The position numbers were made by a program, and so were the translations under genes. A stretch of DNA of 64,000 bases. Source: Azadirachta indica (taxonomy: Eukaryota > Streptophyta > Magnoliopsida > Sapindales > Meliaceae). Of the stretch, positions 1-11,702 are shown in pieces. Numbering within the stretch: position 1 is the stretch's first letter; every line of letters starts with the position of its first letter. The notes beneath the pieces are model-generated. The model was not told where the DNA came from and made no database searches. It saw only the letters and a list, made by a program, of their open reading frames with translations. The stretch lies in the NCBI GenBank assembly GCA_022749755.1, contig CM040451.1, forward strand, positions 15,818,825-15,882,824, given 5' to 3'.

Positions 1-611
1 ATTTTGGTGTCCCCACATTTGTTGGACTCACTTTGAATTTTTTCTTGAGATAAATCTGAGTCTTTAGATGATTTTTAGATGGCTTGATTTAGGAAAACTT
101 AGGGTTATTTATTTTAGAGGTTTTGGGAAGATGGTAGCATACTTTTGGGGAAAGGGAATAACTTGATAGAAAAGAAAAGAAGGGAGATAGAGAGAAGTTA
201 GAGAGAGATAGTGGATTGTGAAACAAGCAAAAGAAGAAATTCTGAAGAAAAGCTATCTATCATAATTCTTCTCTCTACTCTTATTTTATTTCATTGTATT
301 AAATTTAACTACTTATGAATATTTGAGTATGTTGTGGATGATTGAGCTCATGAATGTTGGTGCTGAACTCTTTTCATGATTAGCTACATTTTGCACCTAG
401 GGCAATTGTGAATAGTAATAGCAAATTTAATCGAAGGGTGTCTCATTGACACTTATTTTTAATTTATTGATGTGCTTGATACTTATTTTTAAATTTGAAC
501 GTCCAATCCTTTACCCTTATTAATAATATGTGGCTTAGTTAAAAGTGAACTCTTTTAGTTTTTGCCCATTTAAAAGTAAATTCCTCTCGACAATTAGTTT
601 ATTATCGACAA
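1..611. other. Gene-free flank upstream of the UGT duplication
   Basis: No convincing coding frame on either strand. A purine-rich stretch at about 165-240 is followed by AT-rich sequence. The texture resembles decayed retrotransposon LTR or leader sequence, but I cannot assign a family. Confidence 0.4.
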
Positions 612-1810
612 TTTATATTCTCTGGTACATATGACATTTATATATTATAGTTTTATAAATAAAATATAATTTTTCTTATTTTAATAAATATTACAAATGA
701 ACATAATTAAGTATAAAAAATAACAATTTTATTTATTTCAGAAAGTATACAAATTACGTGTTTTCAAGACTCTATCACTAAGAATTCTCTTATACAATCC
801 CTAACATACATACCTACCCTATAAATTTGATTTACTCCCTTTGATCCTCTTTTTCATTTTCTAATTTATGTTGCAATATTCCAAATGGATCACAATTTAT
901 AAATTCAAGAAATGACGTTTGAATAAAATTTTGTTCCCCGAATTTGAATCTTTTGCCCATATATATGAAATTATGTTGTATAATCATTAAAAAGAATTAC
1001 TTTTTATGAATAGGCCCCATTTCTTGGTGGATAGCACCAATTTCCCAGATTATACATATACATCTACATATACATATACATATATATACTTTTATTATTA
1101 TTATTATTCTTGGATTTTACAAGTCAACTCGGTTAACTCGGATTGGAGTCTTTTCAGAGTTCATTTCTCATTGTTGGAAACTAAAACAAAATGCAAAAGC
1201 ATACATTTTTACTTTAGATCTCTAAATTTCGCTGTGAATCTCCAAACAAATTATTCCACTGCTTTCAAAGTAGTAGAAAATCACACAAAAGAAAATTCAG
1301 TCGCTTTACAATGCAAGAACCAACCCTATTTTTACTCACTCTCTATTATCTACCTAACTAATCCTATTTATAGTGATAGAAAGATTGATAGAAAGCTAAG
1401 TACAAGTCCCTTTAATTAATATTAAGATTAGAATTACGTAATTCTAATTTTAATTTAACTAAAAACTTTTTCTTTTATTAAAAATTATATGTTTTAATTT
1501 TTTATTTATATATAATAATCTGTTAATGGTACTAGATAATTATTTATTTATTTAAATAAATAATATTTATTACGCAAATAAATATTAATTCATTAATTAA
1601 ATTAAATTTTTGGGTCAATCGGGTCAACCTATAATAGGCACTACGTTGGGCCGAGCACAATTCCAACACTCGCCATCAACTTAGAGAAATGAAAATGACG
1701 TTGTTCGGTAATATGAATTGGAGAAAGCTTCTAAACAATCATTGTGCCAAGATAGTTTATAATAGATTCAATGCCAATACTCATCCTCTTAATTAAATCC
1801 AGACGCGCGC

Positions 1811-1842
<32 letters not shown>

Positions 1843-1846
<4 letters not shown>

Positions 1847-2040
1847 GATAAGATTAATAAATTATTTTTTTATACAAAATTTTATATTAATTATAAATTT
1901 TAGATATAAATATATTAAAAAATTAAAATTACATCTGATTATATAATTAAGATACATATAATTAATATATATATTAAATATAATTTCAATTGTTAACTAT
2001 TTATAATTAATATAAAATTTTATATAAAAAAGAGTGGCTC
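1843..2040. mobile_element. MITE inserted in a (TA)n tract, UGT copy 1 promoter only
   Basis: A roughly 200-bp AT-rich element has imperfect terminal inverted repeats: the left end carries ATACAAAATTTTATATTAAT and the complement of the right end carries ATATAAAATTTTATATTAAT. It lies between TA microsatellites (1813-1842 and 2041-2063). Unit 2 reads straight from GCGTGTATAT to TACATTAGTG (about 7380-7400), which is an empty or excised site. It is related to the elements at 12297-12940. Its right end is about 414 bp upstream of the UGT start codon. Confidence 0.7.
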
Positions 2041-2374
2041 TATATATATATATATATATATATGTATATTACATTAGTGCAGCTTATGGTCCTCGTTTGT
2101 GGTCATCACTATTATATTACAATAGTGCAGTTTGTGTTCCTCTTTTCTATACATTAAAAAAACAAATCTTATTTAGAAAATATAGCTAAGTCAAATAATT
2201 ACTTTACTGACTTTATAAAACTAATTTATAAAATTACCCCTTTAAATTGTGCTTTGATCGTTTTGACCAGTTTACTTTAATGAGGTGTATGCCCTTCAAC
2301 GTAGAAAATACATGGTCCCTACTCCCTACTCCCTCAGGCTCAGTGTTTTCTTTTATTTCTTTTCCTTTCTCTAA

Positions 2375-2385
2375 AATATAATTTA
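2375..2385 (+). promoter_or_regulatory. Putative TATA box of UGT copy 1
   Basis: An AATATAATTTA motif lies about 75 bp upstream of the start codon, at normal plant core-promoter spacing. It is conserved in the second copy near 7646-7656. Confidence 0.45.
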
Positions 2386-2453
2386 TTTTAAATATTCTTG
2401 AAAACCTCTTATCCTCTCCAACTCGCTCAGTCTCTCGTTAACAATTAAGCGCA

Positions 2454-3881
2454 ATGGAAACTGTAATCCTATATCCAGTTCCAGAAGTTGGCCACTTGAT
2501 ATCAATGGTTGAGCTTGGCAAGCTGATATTGAGCCACTACCCATCATTCAATATCATCATTTTAGTGAGCAAGCCACCATTAACACAAAGCTCAATCGAC
2601 TCCTACATCGCTGCCGTCGCTGCTTCCGATCTTGCCATCACGTTTCATCATCTTCCAACCATCTCGCTGGACCCTAATTCCTATCCCAGCACCTTGGCCT
2701 TCTTGTTTGATCTGTTCCGCCTCAACAACTCAAACGCCAACGCGGCTATCCAATCTCTCTCTCTGGTTTTCACCGTCCGTTGTCTCATCATTGACTTCTT
2801 TTGTTCTCCGGTTCTTGATTTCGCCGCCAAACTCAATATCCCCGCATATTTTTTCTTCACTTCTGGAGCAAGTTGCCTTGCGCTGGTCTTTAACTTGCCT
2901 ACTCTGTGGCAAAACACCATCCAAAGCTCCGAAGATCTCGACACGAACGTTGATCTCCCGTATTTGCCAACAGTGCCTTTATCTCATCTGCTGCCGGAAC
3001 CACTACTCCATAGGACCACTTCAGAGGGTTCATTCTTCGTGGATTGTGCAGCCCATCTGCCAAAAGCAGAAGGAATCTTGGTTAACACATTTGAATCGCT
3101 TGAACCAAAAGCAGCAAAAGCATTATCGGACGGGCTTTGCATTTCTAATGCTCATACCCCGCCGACTTTCTGCATCGGGCCATTAATTGCCACAAGTAAT
3201 CGGGATGACCCAGGTGTTGTTAGCGATACAATTCCTGAGTACTTATCATGGCTTGAATCACAACCAAGGCGAAGCGTTGTGTTTCTGTGTTTTGGTAGCA
3301 GGGGTTCGTTTTCCAAACTACAGTTGAAAGAAATTGCATTAGGATTAGAGAGAAGTGGCCAAAGGTTCTTGTGGGTGGTTCGCAATCCGCCTTCAGATAA
3401 CCAAGGCGAGGCATTTTCCGCAGAATCTGACCCAGATTTGGATTCTTTGTTGCCTGAAGGTTTCTTGGATCGAACAAAAGATAAAGGACTCGTGGTCAAG
3501 TCGTGGGCAGCACAGATTGCGGTGTTGAATCATGAGTCGGTGGGCGGGTTTGTGACTCACTGTGGGTGGAACTCGGTGCTGGAATCGATCTGTGTCGGCG
3601 TGCCGATGATTGCCTGGCCACTTTACGCGGAGCAAAAGTTTAATAAAGCGCTGTTGGTGCAGGAATTGGAGCTTGCTTTGCCAATGGTGGAGTCAGAGGG
3701 CGGGTTAGTGCGTGCAGATGAGGTGGAGAAGCGAGTTAGAGGGTTGATGGAATCGGAGGTAGGTAACGCAGTTAGGGAACGCGTACAGCAGAAGAGAAAT
3801 GAGGCATTAAAAGCTTTGAGTGGTTCCTCTGCAGCTACATTGGCCAGATTTGTTGAGTCGTGGATGAAGAAATGTGATTGA
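2454..3881 (+). CDS. UDP-glycosyltransferase, UGT88-like, copy 1
   Basis: Intact intron-less frame of 475 residues, the normal length for a plant family 1 (GT1) glycosyltransferase, which moves sugar (usually glucose from UDP-glucose) to a hydroxyl of a small phenolic in the cytosol. Catalytic His is H14 in the N-terminal PEVGHL motif; the partner Asp is D114 in LIIDFF. The PSPG sugar-donor box runs from W351 to Q394 (44 residues) with THCGWNS, and its final Gln is typical of glucose users. The conserved WAPQ is WAAQ here. The stretch GQRFLWVVRNPP and the N-terminal half resemble the UGT88 family, which acts on flavonoids, chalcones and related phenolics; the true acceptor cannot be read from sequence. 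The start is the first ATG after a TATA-like motif. A near-identical copy lies 5.3 kb downstream. Confidence 0.95.
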   Translation: METVILYPVPEVGHLISMVELGKLILSHYPSFNIIILVSKPPLTQSSIDSYIAAVAASDLAITFHHLPTISLDPNSYPSTLAFLFDLFRLNNSNANAAIQSLSLVFTVRCLIIDFFCSPVLDFAAKLNIPAYFFFTSGASCLALVFNLPTLWQNTIQSSEDLDTNVDLPYLPTVPLSHLLPEPLLHRTTSEGSFFVDCAAHLPKAEGILVNTFESLEPKAAKALSDGLCISNAHTPPTFCIGPLIATSNRDDPGVVSDTIPEYLSWLESQPRRSVVFLCFGSRGSFSKLQLKEIALGLERSGQRFLWVVRNPPSDNQGEAFSAESDPDLDSLLPEGFLDRTKDKGLVVKSWAAQIAVLNHESVGGFVTHCGWNSVLESICVGVPMIAWPLYAEQKFNKALLVQELELALPMVESEGGLVRADEVEKRVRGLMESEVGNAVRERVQQKRNEALKALSGSSAATLARFVESWMKKCD

Positions 3882-4060
3882 ATGGCCAATTAACTAAGAT
3901 TGATGTTTTGATGTTTTGCAGTTCCTCCTAAGATCGAAAATAAAATTTAATGTTTACCCGATCTACTAGAACACGTCTTCTCAAACATTAAACCAAATAT
4001 ATTTTTTTGGTTTTGAAGTTTGCAAATAGTAATCTTACGTATTTTGTTAATACTAATACA

Positions 4061-6179
4061 GTGACTTGTGATGATTCTAATAAATAGGAGATAAAGTCTA
4101 CAAAACAAATCCTTCAGTTTATTAGAAAATTCCTGTATCAAAAAATTTATTTGAAAATGAATAACGAAACAATTGACATCTGTTTCCTGTGTTTTAGCTT
4201 ACAAATTTTCATTTCGATAATTTCTTGATGGATAAAATAATAAGATGATTCTATTTATGTTTTGAATAAATTAATAAATTAATATGTTTTGAATACAGAA
4301 ACAATTAAAATTAACTTCTTTTTATTGTAATTAAATTTATTTTTAAGTATTACATATTAGGGTCAATTATTGAATTAAATATGTTAAATATTATACTAAC
4401 AAATATTTTATAATAAATTCAACAATATAATATCTAACAAATTTAATTCAAAAATTGATATTAACTCAAAAAAGGGGTATGAAAGCTCAATTTAGATTTA
4501 GAGGTCCAATGGTATCGAAGACCACTAAGTGTGATATGAGGCCTACAGAAGGAATCGACCAATCATAATTTGGCATGTGGATTTCGTAGATTTCTTTTGC
4601 AACAAAGAGAAAAAGGCAAAAGTTGTGGAAGAAATTTTGATGGTACTCTATTATAGAACATGTTCGTTCTTTGTTAAAAACACCAAATGTGAATGTGTTG
4701 TATTTATTTCTTATTGTACCTCAGTAGGTATAATAATTTTTAACTTCTTTATAAACTGTATTAAATCTTTGTGATAATCTTGATGGTGCAAATTTTCTAT
4801 GCTATTATATTGACTATGCACGAAATGAAATGAAAGTTTTATGTTAAAAAAAAAAAAGCAAATTCTTCCTTATATATATATATATATGTATGTATATGTA
4901 TATGTATATGAATATATATATATATATCGTATTTGGGCTTAAAAATAAAGTGCTTTTTAATTTTAAGAAAGAAAAATCAACAAAGAGAGTTGGTCAACTA
5001 ATCTCTGGTTCGCAAATTTGATCTTCTTGTTGGAAAATTTTATCGAACAAGTAGTGAAAAATAAATAAGGAAAGTTACAAATTTATATGAATATATAGTT
5101 TTAATATAAAATAATAAGAAAGAAAAGGAAATACCTCTTGATACTTTTTAATAACCTTTTCTGCAAGTTTTTTTTTTCACCAACAGTTTCCAAATCAATC
5201 CTCCTTTAGTCTTAGTAAAAAAAAGAATGGGTTTCTTTTTCATAATTCAATGATAGGAAGAGAACTGATTTTTTTTTTGTAATATACATCAAAAAAATCC
5301 TCTAGGGTTTTCCACACTTTATGTTTATTTTATATCACTCTTATTTTAATTAAAATAAAATAAAATAAATTTATTAATTAACTAAATGTGTAAGATAACT
5401 GTTAATAGAAGTAATATTTTAATTCTTAAATAAAATAATTTTAATTAATTAATCTAATTTATTAATTCTAATATTATTCTACTAAAAAATTTAAAATTGA
5501 ATTCTTGATAATGTAGATATATTTTATTCAGAAAACTCTGAGCAGTCTATTGATATAATCACTAAATATATTTCAACCTTCCATAAATGATCTATAATTA
5601 GAGTTAGAACAATTTTCTGTTTACCTCTCTAATTGTATCTTTATTTTTAAGTTCCATTAATTTTTCAGTATACAATTAATTTATAAACCAATTCTAAATT
5701 GAGCACTCAAACTATTTACTTCTATAATTAACACTTAAGAGAACCATCTTTCTAACTTCTCATAAAGGAATGGATTCTATATCTGTAAGTCACATCCCAA
5801 CTATTTAATCCTATTAAAATTTTAAAATATAAGTGTTGAGCTTGTTTTTAAAACAAACTTTAACAAATAACACAAAAGATTTAATAACATAAATAGGAGT
5901 TTATGACTATTCAGATTAAGATTGATCTGTATATGATTATCTATTATTAATATTATTTGAATTCTCAATTAGTAATGAAATTTATATAAGAATTTAAACT
6001 ATGTCTGCTCCGATCTTATATAATTATATTATATAAAATGTCTCCATTATAATGTCATTACATTGATAATTCGAATAAAAATATCATATGTTTAATATTA
6101 GTAAAATGCATTAGTAATATTTAATTAAAAAATCCAACTTTAAATAAATTATTATGAGCTATTTTAATTTATTATCCAT
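4061..6179. other. Intergenic spacer between the two UGT units
   Basis: No supported gene. AT-rich sequence with a TA/TATG microsatellite at about 4872-4927. Sequence at about 4980-6120 has the look of a decayed LTR retrotransposon leader or LTR, but no coding domain or clear LTR end was found. It is not shared with the flank of the other UGT copy. Confidence 0.5.
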
Positions 6180-6613
6180 AATTTACATCCTTTGGTATAT
6201 ATAACATTTATATATAATAGTTATATAAATAAAATATAATTTTTCTTATTTTAATAAATATTACAAATGAACATAATTAAGTATAAAAAATAACAATTTT
6301 ATTTATTTCAGAAAGTATACAAATTACATGTTTTTAAGACTCTATCACTAACAATTCTCTTATACAATCCCTAACATACATACCTACCCTATAAATTTGA
6401 TTTACTCCCTTTGATCCTCTTTTTCATTTTCTCATTTATGTTGCAATATTCCAAATGGATCACGATTTATAAATTCAAGAAATGACGTTTGAATTCTTGC
6501 CCGAATTTGAATCTTTTGCCCATATACACGAAATTATGCTGGGTAATCATTAAAAAGAATTACTTTTCATGAATAGGCCCCATTTCTTGGTGGATAGCAC
6601 CAATTTCCCAGTA

Positions 6614-6672
6614 TATACATACATACATACATACATACATACATGCATGCATACATATATATATATATATAT
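6614..6672. repeat. (ACAT)n/(TA)n microsatellite
   Basis: About nine ACAT units, with two GCATGC interruptions, run into a TA repeat. It differs strongly in length from the paralogous site in unit 1 and so would make a copy-specific marker. Confidence 0.9.
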
Positions 6673-7725
6673 CGGACTTTTATTATTATTATTCTTCTTA
6701 GATTTTACGAGTCAACTCGGTTAACTCAGATTGGAATCTTTTGAGAGTTCATTTCTCATTGTTGGAAACTAAAACAAAGTGCAAAAGCATACATTTTTGC
6801 TTTGGATCTCTAAATTTCGCTGTGAATCTCCAAACAGATTATTCCATCGCTTTCAAAATAGTAGAAAATCACACAAAAGAAAATCCAGTCTCTTCACAAT
6901 GCAAGAACCAACCCAATTTTTACTCACACTCTATTCTCTTCTCTGTGTGACTAATCCTATTTATAGTAATAGAAAGAGTGATAGAAAGATGAGTACAAGC
7001 TCCTTTAATTAATACTAGGATTAAAATTACGTAATTCTAATTCTAATCTAACTAAAAATTTCTTCTTTTATTATGTTTTAATTTTTTATTTATCTACAAT
7101 AATCTGTTAATGATATTAGATAACTAATTATTTATTTAAATAAATAATATTTATTATATAAATAATATTAATTCATTAATTAAATTAGGTTATTGGGTCA
7201 ATCGGGTCAAACCATAATAGACGCTCCATTAGGCCAAGCACAAGTCCAACACTTGCCATCAACTTAGAGAAATGAAAATGACGTTGGTCGGTTATATGAA
7301 AATGAAAATATCATGGTGCCAAGATATTTTACAATAGATACAATGCCAATACTCATCCTCTTAATTAATAAACCCAGACGCGTGTATATTACATTAGTGC
7401 AGTTTGTGGTCCCCTTTTCTATACATTATGAAAACAAAACTTATTTAGAAAATATAGCTCAGTCAAATAATTACTTTACTGACTTTATAAAACTAATTTA
7501 TAAAATTACCCCTTTAAATTGTGCTTTGATCGTTTTGACCAGTTTACTTTAATGAGGTGTATGCCCTTCAACGTAGAAAATACATGGTCCCTACTCCCTA
7601 CTCCCTCAGGCTCAGTGTTTTCTTTTATTTCTTTTCCTTTCTCTAAAATATAATTTATTTTAAATATTCTTGAAAACCTCTTACCCTCTCCAACTCGCTC
7701 AGTCTCTCGTTAACAATTAAGCGCA

Positions 7726-9153
7726 ATGGAAACTGTAATCCTATATCCAGTTCCAGAAGTTGGCCACTTGATATCAATGGTTGAGCTGGGCAAGCTGATA
7801 TTGAGCCACTACCCGTCATTCAATATCATCATTTTAGTGAGCAAGCCACCATTAACACAAAGCTCAATCGACTCCTACATCGCTGCCGTCGCTGCTTCCG
7901 ATCTTGCCATCACGTTTCATCATCTTCCAACCATCTCGCTGGACCCTAATTCCTATCCCAGCACCTTGGCCTTCTTGTTTGATCTGTTCCGCCTCAACAA
8001 CTCAAACGCCAACGCGGCTCTCCAATCTCTCGCTCTGGTTTTCACCGTCCGTTGTCTCATCATTGACTTCTTTTGCTCTCCGGCTCTTGATTTCGCCTCC
8101 AAACTCAATATCCCCGCATATTTTTTCTTCACTTCTGGAGCAAGCTGCCTTGCGCTGTTCTTTAACTTGCCTACTCTGTACCAAAACACCATCCAAAGCT
8201 CCGAAAATCTCGACACGAATGTTGATCTCCCGTATTTGCCAACAATGCCTTTATCTCATCTGCTGCCGGAACCACTACTCCATAGGACCACTTCGGAGAG
8301 TTCATTCTTCCTGAATTGTGCAGCCCATCTGCCAAAAGCAGAAGGAATCCTGGTTAACACATTTGAATCGCTTGAACCAAAAGCAGCAAAAGCATTATCG
8401 GACGGGCTTTGCATTTATAATGCTCAAACCCCGCCGACTTTCTGCATCGGGCCATTAATTGCCACAAGTAATCGGGATGACCCAGGTGTTGTTAGCGGTA
8501 CAATTCCTGAGTACTTATCATGGCTTGAATCACAACCGAGGCGAAGCGTTGTGTTTCTGTGTTTTGGTAGCAGGGGTTCGTTTTCCAAACTACAGTTGCA
8601 AGAAATTGCATCAGGTTTAGAGAGAAGTGGCCAAAGGTTCTTGTGGGTGGTTCGCAATCCGCCTTCAGAAAACCAAGGCGAGGCATTTTCCGCAGAATCT
8701 AACCCGAATTTTGATTCTTTGCTGCCGGAAGGTTTCTTGGATCGAACAAAAGATAAAGGACTCGTGGTCAAGTCGTGGGCAGCACAGATTGCGGTGTTGA
8801 ATCATGAGTCGGTGGGCGGTTTTGTGACTCATTGTGGGTGGAACTCGGTGCTGGAATCGATCTGTGCCGGCGTGCCGATGATTGCCTGGCCACTTTACGC
8901 GGAGCAAAAGTTTAATAAAGCGCTGTTGGTGCAGGAATTGGAGCTTGCTTTGCCAATGGTGGAGTCAGAGGGCGGGTTAGTGCGTGCAGATGAGGTGGAG
9001 AAGCGAGTTAGAGAGTTGATGGAATCGGAGGTTGGTAACGCAGTTAGGGAACGCGTACAGAAGAAGAGAAATGAGGCATTGAAAGCTTCGAGTGGCTCCT
9101 CTGCAGCTGCATTGGCCAGATTTGTTGACTCGTGGATGAAGAAATGTGATTGA
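7726..9153 (+). CDS. UDP-glycosyltransferase, UGT88-like, copy 2
   Basis: Intact 475-residue frame, colinear with copy 1 without indels. I count 26 amino-acid differences (about 94.5% identity). H14, D114 and the PSPG box W351-Q394 with THCGWNS are all kept, as is the unusual WAAQ. Many changes fall in the N-terminal, acceptor-binding half: V120A, A125S, V145F, W152Y, V173M, G192S, V196L, D197N, S231Y, H234Q. In the PSPG box V381 becomes A381. The predicted reaction is the same as copy 1, with possible divergence in acceptor preference. The TATA-like motif and 5' leader match copy 1; the promoter lacks the MITE. Confidence 0.95.
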   Translation: METVILYPVPEVGHLISMVELGKLILSHYPSFNIIILVSKPPLTQSSIDSYIAAVAASDLAITFHHLPTISLDPNSYPSTLAFLFDLFRLNNSNANAALQSLALVFTVRCLIIDFFCSPALDFASKLNIPAYFFFTSGASCLALFFNLPTLYQNTIQSSENLDTNVDLPYLPTMPLSHLLPEPLLHRTTSESSFFLNCAAHLPKAEGILVNTFESLEPKAAKALSDGLCIYNAQTPPTFCIGPLIATSNRDDPGVVSGTIPEYLSWLESQPRRSVVFLCFGSRGSFSKLQLQEIASGLERSGQRFLWVVRNPPSENQGEAFSAESNPNFDSLLPEGFLDRTKDKGLVVKSWAAQIAVLNHESVGGFVTHCGWNSVLESICAGVPMIAWPLYAEQKFNKALLVQELELALPMVESEGGLVRADEVEKRVRELMESEVGNAVRERVQKKRNEALKASSGSSAAALARFVDSWMKKCD

Positions 9154-9330
9154 ATGGCAATTAACTAAGATTGATGTTTTGATGTTCTGCAGTTCCTCCT
9201 AAGATCGAAAATAAAATTTGATGTTTATCCGATCTACTAGAACACGTCTTCTCAAACATTAAACCAAACATATTTTTTTGGTTTTGAAGTTTGCAAATAG
9301 TAATCTTACGTATTTTGTTAATACTAGTAA

Positions 9331-10224
9331 TACTTAATTGATAGTTAGTGAGATTTTTGACATTTATGAATTTTAATCTTAATAGAAGTTTAATTATTAA
9401 TAATTAAACATTTTTATTTGTCTCTAATTCCTATAAAACAATATTTATTTAAAAAGACTTTTTATTAGGTTTTACCTTAGTAATAAATTTTGAATTAAAG
9501 TTTTATGAGTTTAGATTTTTATCATTTATTTTTTACGCCTTTATCAATATAAGTTCATGTAGCAATCTTAATAGCTAATATCATATTAAAATGAATTCAA
9601 TTTAGACATTGGAAAAACAATTCATTAGAAAGTTTCTCAATTTTAAAAGTAACGTAACTAATAGTTGAAACTAATAAAGAACTCAAAAATTTGATATATT
9701 ACTAAATTCTTTATAATCCTTTACTTTTAATCTCAAATGAAATAATTGACATTTCATTACTTAAGGAACGGCAAAGAGTAAGCCTTAAGTATTGAAGTCT
9801 TTATTACTACGATATTATTAGTATATTTTGAATTTTTAAATAATTAGTCCATGACGCTTGGCCTTCTTGGTATTACTATGTTTTTTTTTTTGTTTTCTTT
9901 TGCTTAAAGTGTAAAAGAAATTTTTTCTTTCACTAGAACATTTTGATTTACGCTCTCTTCATCCTTTCATTCCTATCAATTTAGGTAATAAATCTTTTTA
10001 TCTTTTGATATTTGTCTCTCTACCTTTCCAATCAATTAGTATTACCTATGTTAGTGTTTTGCATTGGATGCGTTTCTATTTAAGCATTTTTATGAAGATT
10101 AATTTTGTTTTTGGTTGGGTTTTCCTCTTAGTTGTGGAGTTGATTTTGGTGCTTGCATTTTCTTTTTGTTGCTTGCATGTATATATATATATACGTATAT
10201 GTATGTATGTATGTATGTATGCAC
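9331..10224. other. Intergenic, no gene seen
   Basis: AT-rich sequence without a supported frame. It ends in a TA/TATG microsatellite at about 10177-10230. A similar TA tract also precedes the paralogous PKS flanks near 15950 and 34070. Confidence 0.5.
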
Positions 10225-10470
10225 GTATGTATGTGCCGATCAATTAAAAATTTAATACAACCAGTCCTCGAAGGTGACATCATGCGTTTACAATGAAATC
10301 AACACAAAATAATAAAAAGAGAAATAATATTCCAGCACGTATATACAAACACAAAAATCTATGACTCAGATTCTAATTTGTGGACTTTCTTTCATACCTT
10401 TCACGTCGTATTAATTGTAATAAGTACCTGCCCACAAAAAATCAGATGCAAGGCAATTCTGATGTTTTTT
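10225..10470 (+). repeat. Distal upstream flank of a lost PKS unit (unit 0)
   Basis: Matches the distal upstream flank of PKS unit A (about 15980-16480) and unit B (about 34105-34245), including the shared GACATCATGCGTTTA-type stretch and CCTTTCACGTCGTATTAATT. Together with the promoter copy at 12945-13449 it marks a third, older PKS unit since broken up by insertions. Confidence 0.7.
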
Positions 10471-10569
10471 CAATTTTTGTCTTTACTTGAATTTCAAATA
10501 GGAATAACAATGCATAGCTCTGCATTTATTCCGATAGGTAGATTACTAATGAGAATTGAGAAAAACTTT

Positions 10570-11702
10570 TTTTTTTAATATTTGAATGAATAAATAGAAA
10601 TTTTTTTATTTAATTTAATATTATTTATATTTTTAATTTTTTATATAATAATAATAATATAATATATATTTTATTTAATTATAATTTTTTTTTTTTTTAT
10701 TTTAATATTTTTTACAATATATTTTTTTAATTATAATAACTTAATTCTTATTTAATATTTTTTTCCAGTATGTTTAACACTTAATAAATTTTATAATTTA
10801 TTATTTTAATAAAAAATTTTAAAAAATATAATTATTAAAAAAATTTAAATAATAATTAAGTTACATTCATATGTTAAAATATTTTTATTTTGATTCTTTT
10901 ATTTTTATAATAATAATTGATTATTTAATTATTAAAAAAATTTAATTAAAATATTTTTTTAACTTTTTATTTTTATATATAATATATTTATTTAAAAATA
11001 ATGTTACATTCATTATATTTTTTTTTTAAAATAAATGAAAACATAAATAAAAAATATAAATAATAAATATATGTTATATATATTACAAATATAAAAATAA
11101 TCAAAATTTTTTCTTTTTTAATTAAAATTAAATATATTAGTTAATAAAAATATGACATATATTTAATTATTAATTTTATTAACGAATGACGCTAAAATTT
11201 TTTTATTTATATTTTCATAATTTTTCTTAAGAAAGTATAATAAATTTACTATAATCTTTCAAATAAAAATATTAATATAAGAATAAAATGTTAAAATACA
11301 TCTCAATTTTTTTAACATTTAAATATTAAATTTATTAATAAAAAAATTTTAAATATTTTAATATGAATTTAATCTAATTTATTATTTAAAATTTTTAATA
11401 ATATTTTTTCTAAATTTTTTATTGAAATAATAAATTAAAAATGTATTGAATTTTGAATATATTGTAAAAAAATATTAAATATAAAACTAAATTGTTATAG
11501 TTAAAAAAAATTATATAAAAATATTAAAATAAAAATTAAAGTATTATAATTAAAAATATATATTAAATTATTATTATATAAAAAATTAAGAATATAAATA
11601 ATATTAAAATAAATAGTCAACTAAACATAATAAAAATTAAAAAATATTTATCTATTTATTTAAATATAAAAAAATATTTATTTATTTTTAAATATTAAGA
11701 AT
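10570..11702. mobile_element. Long foldback (inverted-repeat) element, no coding capacity
   Basis: The two ends of this ~1.1-kb, extremely AT-rich segment are reverse complements over well over 100 bp. The left arm TTTTTAATTTTTTATATAAT (near 10630) mirrors the right arm TTATATAAAAAATTAAGAAT (near 11576). No transposase is present. It splits the distal flank of PKS unit 0 from its promoter. Possibly a non-autonomous Mutator-like or foldback element; the family and target duplication were not settled. Confidence 0.65.

Larger units (their letters stand above)
612..4060 (+). repeat. Segmental tandem duplication, unit 1 (carries UGT copy 1)
   Basis: This block and 6180-9330 are direct repeats. 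The match starts upstream near 612/6180, runs through promoter, coding region and about 170 bp of 3' flank, and stops near 4060/9330, where the two sequences become unrelated. Unit 1 is longer mainly because it holds a roughly 200-bp MITE with flanking TA repeats at about 1813-2063 that unit 2 lacks. Non-coding parts are nearly as similar as the coding region, so the duplication is fairly recent. Confidence 0.9.
6180..9330 (+). repeat. Segmental tandem duplication, unit 2 (carries UGT copy 2)
   Basis: Direct repeat of 612-4060. It lacks the TA-flanked MITE of unit 1 and has an expanded ACAT microsatellite (about 6614-6660) where unit 1 has a short TACATA tract near 1053-1090. The coding regions align without gaps. 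Confidence 0.9.

Noticed and set aside
1006..1419. 137-residue plus-strand frame upstream of UGT copy 1
   Set aside because: Starts in a microsatellite with Tyr/Thr repeats; the paralogous region of unit 2 has only broken versions in shifted frames. No domain, so promoter sequence rather than a gene.
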